A stretch of 64,000 nucleotides of DNA. Source: Nymphaea colorata (Eukaryota > Streptophyta > Magnoliopsida > Nymphaeales > Nymphaeaceae). Position numbers and translations under genes: made by a program. Shown here one piece after another: positions 57,980-64,000 of the stretch. Numbering within the stretch: the first letter of the stretch is position 1; each line of letters opens with the position of its first letter. The DNA lies in contig NC_045150.1 of NCBI RefSeq assembly GCF_008831285.2, positions 2,058,001-2,122,000 of the forward strand, written 5' to 3'. The notes beneath the pieces are model-generated. The model made no database searches. It had not been told where the DNA came from and saw only the letters and a program-made list of their open reading frames with translations.

Positions 57980-60900
57980 ATGAGCATGTATGGCAGAGAC
58001 CCCTGGGGAGGCCCCCTGGAGATTCACGCAGACTCGGCGACGGACGACGACCGGAGCCGGAACCTGCAGGACTACGACCGAGCCGTCCTCTCGCGGCAGC
58101 TGGACGAGACTCAACAGAGCTGGCTTCTCGGACCCAGCGAGCAGAAGAAGAAGAAGAAGTACGTGGATATCGGCTGCATGCTTGTCAGCCAGAAGCTCTT
58201 CGTCTGGATGGTGGGGGCTATCGCCGTCAGCGCTCTGCTCGCCGGATTCATCACCCTCATTGTGAAGACGCTGCCGCGGCACCACCGTCCTCCGCCTGCG
58301 CCGGACAACTATACGCTGGCTCTCCACAAGGCGCTCATGTTCTTCAATGGTCAGAAATGTAAGTGTTTCTACAATTGCATGTTCTTGTTCCTCTATACTG
58401 AATCTTTTCGGAATGCAGTTTGTGATTTGGTTCTTCATTCTGTTGGATAAACACCTTTGATCTCCAAAATGTGGATATTTTCGGTGTCCGTGGTTCAAAT
58501 TTTTCTTATGAGGAGTTGTTTGGTGGGCAGGGTGATTTTTACTTCAGTGAAATTTATTTTCCAAGTAGAATAACCCATCAAACACTGGTAAAATTCACTA
58601 AGTCGGCCTGTTTTGTTTCTCTTTTTTTTCTTCAATATATACCGTGCACCTGGGTCAACCCTGCACGAATGGAAGAAATTTTTCAGGGATTAAAAAGGTG
58701 GAGAATTATATTTTCTGCAGCCAAAGAAACCAAGATGTTGAAATTACATTGAACATTGTCTGCTTCCCTAACTTAAAAGAAAAACCATAAATCATTGGTC
58801 CCACATCGGTGGTTAAAATGTCCCAGGTCTTTCGTATCAAGAAAAATAAATCCAGCTTATGACGTCTTCTCATCTTCGTATTGTTTACAAGTTGGCCAAA
58901 CTAAATAAGCAGAGCCGATATGAACCCCTTCACGGATTGTTAGAACGTTGTTCCTTTTCCTATTTTAATTGTGTGGGTCTTTGGTCCAAGCAGGTGTATT
59001 CTCCTATGGGAAAAGAGGCTTTTCAATGTGAAGTTGAGTGCCTTGGATTTCAAATCCAATGATCTGATTTTGATCAAAACTGTTCTTAGTTTAAATTGAC
59101 AAGATCTCTGATCTAAATATGGGGGTGGGGTCTGAAGTCTAAACTTAAATATGATGAGTCTTAGATCAGGCCAGATCAGATCTGAGGTCGTCAAAAGTAT
59201 ATCTAAAAGCTTTGATCAACTGAAGGCCTACGAACAGAAAAGAATAGAACTTAAATATGATAAATCTCTGATCTAAATATGGGCAGGGGTCCGAAGTCTA
59301 AACTTAAATATGATGAGTCTCAGGGTCAGATCGGATCTTAGGTCATCAAAAGGATATCTAAAAGCTTTTGTCAACTGGAGGCCTACCAACATGTGCTTGA
59401 TGGTGAGAATTTTCCACACACGAACAGAAAAATAAGAGAATTGTGGAGTTGATCAATGTGTCTATTGCTTTTGGAGGGAATTTTGTACATCATAAATTTG
59501 CAATCCATGCATCCTAAAATCCAGGACCCCCCCTTCCCTTCCTTTTCCTCTTTTGACCTGAATGTATGGATTTCAGGCATATTGAGGATCTTAAATCCAT
59601 GGATACAAGGTCACACCTTTGGATCTGAGGTCGGGTGTAGTCAAATACCACCAAAGTTCTTGATGTTCATGAATCTTATCTAGTTTTCAGTACTTTGGGT
59701 ATCAAATGTTCTTTTTTCCTCTCTTTTTGATGTATTTTCCTGGATAAAGGATGTGATAAAATTTTTTGATTCAAACTCACATAGTACTTGCTAAAAAAAT
59801 GGATGAAAGTGAACCTTCTCTATACACTACAAAAGTACAAAATTGACCCTTATGTTTGGCCAAGGCCTTCTCTGTTAAAAATCACAAGATGGTTACCCCC
59901 ATGTTTTGTGAAATTTTATCCACAATTTTACCCAAGCCAGCACTCACATTTCTCTATGTTTTGAACTTCAAATAATAGCTGGGAAACTTCCCAAACATAA
60001 TAATGTATCATGGAGAGGGAATTCTGGAATGAGAGATGGATTATCAGATGATTCTTTTCATAAGAATCTGGTTGGAGGCTTTTATGATGCTGGAGATGCA
60101 ATCAAATTCAACTTTCCACAATCATTTGCCTTGACAATGCTGAGCTGGAGTGTGATTGAGTACAGAGCAAAGTATGAAGCTGCTGGTGAACTTGATCATG
60201 TTAAGGAGTTGATCAAATGGGGAACAGATTATCTTCTCAAGACTTTTAACTCTTCTGCAGATACTATAGATGTTATTGCTGCTCAGGTGAGTTCGTGTAC
60301 CATGTTGCTGGTTAATTTTACTGTAATGTAATTTCTTTGCTACTTATTCTCATTTATCAAGGTACTATTTTTTTCAAAAATTTCTGGATGTTGATAAATG
60401 TGTGGTCATATTCTTTTGTCTGTTGTTTCTTGGGATACTTATTGAGTTTGCTCATGAATCATGCCCAGGTTGGTGCTGGAGACACTTCAAAGGGTCCTAA
60501 TCCTAATGACATTTACTGTTGGATGAGGCCAGAGGATATCAACTACCCACGGCCTGTATACCAGTGCCATGGGTGCTCTGACCTGGCTGCCGAGATGGCT
60601 GCAGCTCTGGCTGCTGCATCTATTGTTTTCAAAGGCAATGAGAAGTATTCCAAGAAACTTGTCCATGGTGCCCGAACATTGTTTAAATTCTCTAGAGATC
60701 AAAGAGGCCGATACAGTCAAGGAGATACTGACCCTTCACACTTTTATAATTCCACTGGTTATTATGATGAGTATGTATGGGGTGCTGCATGGATGTACTA
60801 TGCAACTGGAAATGTTTCTTACCTTCAATTAGCCACCACCACAGGCATTGCTACACATGCTGGAGCATTTTCTGGTGGCCCTGATTATGGTGTTCTTAGT

Positions 60901-62063
60901 TGGAATAACAAACTTCCTGGTGCACAGGTAAAACTGCACATCACCCTCATCCTCATTCCATGATCATGCATGAGATCTATGTTGGAGGTCAACAATGTCA
61001 TAGGCATATCAAATGATCAGCCCTGTATCATGTCAGGTTTATTATAGCTGTATATAACTTTAAGTGAAATATTGGTGTTTTGATTGCCAATAAATAGTGT
61101 AAATGAGATGCTTTACAAGTTGTATAAGGTCTGGTTATCCCAAAATTGTTATACCTTTCGCCTTCTGGGAGTGTAAGCAAAGTGGGGGAGGACAGCCATC
61201 AATGATATGTTTAAGCACAATTAGTCAAAGCATGTTGAAAAGGCCTATGAACTAGGATGCAAGGTAGTATGTAATTCTATGTATATTGAACACAATTCGT
61301 TCACAATATGATAGATACATGACATTTTAAAGTCATTTCATGTAAACTCACAAGTTGACTCTTCCTTGGGGTAGGCATGTTTTTTAATTTCATGTTATCC
61401 CCATATTGTGCGTTTGTGAAAAAAACTTCATGTAGCAATGTAAGCGTGTAAAATAGGGGCTCACAATATTTGTGATGCATTTTGTAATGGTCCTTTTATT
61501 TTACTCTTATAATCTGTTGATGAGGTCACCCGTTGATCAGTCTTTTAATATTCAAGCCTATGCTTTGCAAAAAGCAAATAGTGCAAAACTTAAGACTATG
61601 GCTTGCTTTTTCCTCCTTCCCCTGCAGGTCTTGTTAACTAGGTTAAGGCTACTCCTAAGTCCTGGCTATCCATATGAAGAGATGTTGAGGACTTACCACA
61701 ACCAGACAAATATCATCATGTGTTCATATCTGCCGATGTTCAATAGCTTCAACTGGACTAAAGGCATGTATTTTATCTTCTTTTATAAATATTCATCATA
61801 CAAAAACTTAGAAGGGCAATATATGCATTTTTTTTATTCCATGTGAAAGTTGGTGTATGGTCTTAAAATTGATGGGAGACATTGTTGCAGGAGGTCTGAT
61901 TCAGCTGAACCATGGCAGGCCACAGCCTCTTCCCTATGTTGTTAATGCAGCCTTCCTTGCTTCAGTTTACAGTGATTACCTTGATGCAGCGGATACTCCA
62001 GGCTGGTACTGTGGTCCCAACTTCTTTTCTACAGATGTCCTACGGAAGTTTGCAAGATCACAG
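57980..62063 (+). CDS. KOR: KORRIGAN-type membrane endo-1,4-beta-glucanase (GH9), first five coding exons; 3' end not in window
   Basis: A plasma-membrane/Golgi glucanase that assists cellulose synthesis. Exons: 57980-58358, 59979-60286, 60469-60927, 61628-61763, 61891-62063, giving 485 residues in phase. The N-terminal cytosolic tail ([32 protein letters not shown], a KKKKK run) is the KOR hallmark. One membrane anchor lies at about 73-95. The GH9 catalytic domain follows: [12 protein letters not shown] (Asp pair at about 163/166), [11 protein letters not shown]-like helix, [37 protein letters not shown] and [13 protein letters not shown]. The expected final part (beginning IDYILG in relatives, with the catalytic His and Glu and the Pro-rich tail) does not appear by 64000. 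Intron 4 has a GC donor (AAAG|GCATGT). The remaining exon probably lies past the window edge; a truncated gene is the alternative. Confidence 0.93.
59105..59402. repeat. 160-bp diverged tandem duplication in KOR intron 1
   Basis: TCTCTGATCTAAATATGGG at 59105 recurs at 59265. Both are followed by GAAGTCTAAACTTAAATATG, ATCTAAAAGCTTT and GGAGGCCTAC-type blocks. Neighbouring GGATCT/AAATCC words extend to 59650 and resemble those of the element at 20233-20413. Confidence 0.85.
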
Positions 62064-62394
62064 GTGCCATTTATTACTTTTGATATCTATCTCTGTTAGC
62101 ATGACAAACATAAATCACAGGTTCATAGACATTTATGATGCCATTATTTAGTTTATTTGGTTGGTTCAGTTTATTAGATTTATCAAAATCTTAGAAGTTG
62201 CAAAAAATTTTATTAGTAAACTATTAGGTTTTCTTTATCAAATATGACATTGTATGTACATCTGAATGGGAATGCCATTCATCATGTGCCACGTGATGTC
62301 ATGTCTGCTGGAACTCTGCAAAAATGGTCATATTTAACTACCAAATACACGTCTTACTATAAACTCAATCCAAAGCGAAGCGGGTTATATAAGC

Positions 62395-63372
62395 CCCCAT
62401 GGTAAACCGGTGGGTGGAGTCGATAGACAAGAATGGCCCAAAAGGGACAGAGGGAATGATTGCGATAGCCCGTACGTTAAGGCGGCGATGAAAAAATATG
62501 CCCCTCTGAGATGTAAAATTGTTTTTTGAACAGAGCGAGTGGAGGCGGTAAACTTCATCGGTCAGCGAGCAAGCAGAGGCGGTTGAGAGCGAGTTTTGTA
62601 TAACCCGCTTTGAAGGTTCACAACAAAGGGAGCGGTTTTTGCCGTCAAGGAAGATCGAGCAGAGGGTTGTCAGCTGGAGCAAGGGGAGTTGTCAAGAAAG
62701 AGGGAGATTGTTGTCGTCGTCAAGGAAGAGGGAGTGGAAAGAAGAGCAAGTGAAAGGTCGTCGATCAGAGTGATAGAGAGGCGGCAAAGGATTGTAGCTG
62801 AATGAGCAGAGTCCACCGATCGAAGAAAGTATTGACTGTGACAGATTTAGAAGGCTTCATCTAGGTTGGTCCCGCTACACCCCCATGGTGAACCGGTGGG
62901 TGAAGTCGATAGACAAGAATGGCTAGAAAGGGACAGAGGGAACAATTGCGATAGCCCGTACGTTAAGGTGGTGATGAAAAACTATGCCCCTTTGGGATTT
63001 AAGGTCGTTCTTTGAACAGAGCGAGTGGAGACAGTAAACTTCATCGGTGAGCGAGCAAGCACTGGCGATTGAGCGAGTTCTGTATGACCCGCTTCGAAGG
63101 TTCACACCAAAGGGAGTAGTTTTTGTCGTCAAGGAAGATGAAGTAGAAGATTGTTGGTCGGAGCAAGCCAGCAAGGGGAGTCGTCAAGAAAGGGGGAGCG
63201 TGTTGTCGTCAAGGAAGAGGGAGTGGAAGGACATTGGTTAGAGCAAGTGAAAGGTTGTCTGTCGGAGTGAGCAGAGGTGGCAAAGGTTCGTAGCCAAATG
63301 AGCAGAGTCCATTGACTGGAGAAAGCATCGACTGTGACAGATTTAGAAGGCTTCATCCAGGTTGGTCCCACA
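62395..63372. repeat. About 490-bp tandem dimer downstream of KOR exon 5
   Basis: CCCCATGGTAAACCGGTGGG at 62395 recurs as CCCCATGGTGAACCGGTGGG at 62881. The two units are colinear throughout and each ends CTTCAT(C)AGGTTGGTCCC. The unit offset is 486 bp at the start and 496 at the end, so a small indel is present. Each is GC-richer than its surroundings and rich in GTCAAGGAAGA and GAGCAAG words. No protein domain is recognised on either strand. Confidence 0.92.
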
Positions 63373-63439
63373 CTTTTAGTTAGCTCAGACGTTGTAGAAT
63401 GCGTTATAACTTGACCTTGACGCATTATTTGGTCCATCC

Positions 63440-64000
63440 CATTTTGTTATCTCATATCCCTTTGTTTATGTCATATGCTATACATGCGTTGTTATCTTAT
63501 GCCTTTTCATTATCTTAAACGAGTTATTTGTTCCCTCTCGTTTTGTTATCTCATTATCACATATGTATGTGTGATACGGGCCAGCCTAGGAGCCCGCTGA
63601 GGGACGAGGCCGACGATGTTTGCAGCGCCTTAGGGACCGTCCTACCAATGTGCTTATACCTCACTTTATAAAAAGACGCTTTGCCATCTTACACCCCTTT
63701 TGTTAACTTAAACCCCCCGCTGCCTTTTTGTTATCTCAGTATCTCATATCCACTAGTTTATCTCCTACTCTATACACGAGTTATCTCATTATCTCATATT
63801 CGTTTATCTCCTACTCTATACACGCGTTGTTATCTCGTATCATTTGTTTATGTCGTATATAAACATGTTATCTTGAATCTATTTGTTTGTCTCCTACTCT
63901 ATATGCACGTTGTTATCTCATATCCTTTTGTTTTTTTCATACTCTATACATGCGTTCTTATCTCATATCCCTCTGTTTATCTCTTACTCTATATACCCTT
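63440..64000. repeat. Degenerate minisatellite of about 45-50 bp units
   Basis: The unit resembles GTTATCTCATATCCCTTTGT followed by TTATCTCCTACTCTATACACGCGTT. At least eight variants are seen, interrupted by a GC-rich block at about 63575-63650. It continues to the window edge, so its full length is unknown. Confidence 0.85.

Noticed and set aside
57746-58498. 250-codon minus-strand frame
   Set aside because: It is antisense to KOR exon 1 and its upstream leader. Its translation has no domain and the plus-strand KOR reading is unmistakable.

Overview
This is nuclear DNA of a flowering plant. The genes are intron-rich with GT-AG (and two GC-AG) introns, the spacers are AT-rich, and there are many (TA)n and (CT)n microsatellites, MITE-like elements and decayed Ty1/copia pieces. 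The protein set is plant-specific: a KORRIGAN-type GH9 endoglucanase, a plant O-fucosyltransferase, a P-class PPR protein and a small plant C2 protein. I cannot place it more finely than angiosperm.

Layout. 1-2.97 kb: spacer with a (TA)44 tract and MITE-like repeats. 2.98-11.7 kb (+): complete cytosolic-type lysyl-tRNA synthetase, 17 coding exons. 11.7-15.97 kb: spacer with a TIR element and short tandem repeats. 15.97-21.64 kb (-): GDP-fucose O-fucosyltransferase family protein, 11 exons. 21.7-24.0 kb: divergent flank with a possible non-coding transcript. 24.0-27.33 kb (-): small C2-domain protein (elicitor-responsive/phloem-protein type), 5 exons. 27.9-34.1 kb: gene-poor, with a decayed copia gag region. 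34.1-35.3 kb (-): inverted, intron-containing partial copy of the lysyl-tRNA synthetase gene. 35.5-38.8 kb (-): intronless PPR gene, head-to-head with a small 57-codon reading frame. 42.0-44.3 kb (-): small G-patch protein, 4 exons. 46.4-52.7 kb (+): METTL21-type methyltransferase, 5 exons, with a copia pol relic in its 3.5-kb first intron. 52.7-57.98 kb: spacer with a 46-bp tandem array. 57.98 kb to the end (+): KORRIGAN-type membrane endo-1,4-beta-glucanase. Its first five coding exons are present; the last coding part is not in the window.

The genes look like unrelated housekeeping neighbours (translation, glycosylation, organelle RNA processing, RNA-helicase cofactor, protein methylation, cellulose synthesis). 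Plants do not use operons and I see no cluster logic. Exon models for the LysRS, O-FucT, C2, G-patch and METTL21 genes were checked by hand: the spliced lengths are multiples of three and codon phase is kept at every junction. I found no convincing new biological system. The best leads are the ectopic inverted LysRS copy, the stop codon split by an intron, the two GC-AG introns, the small frame opposite the PPR gene, and several repeat structures.
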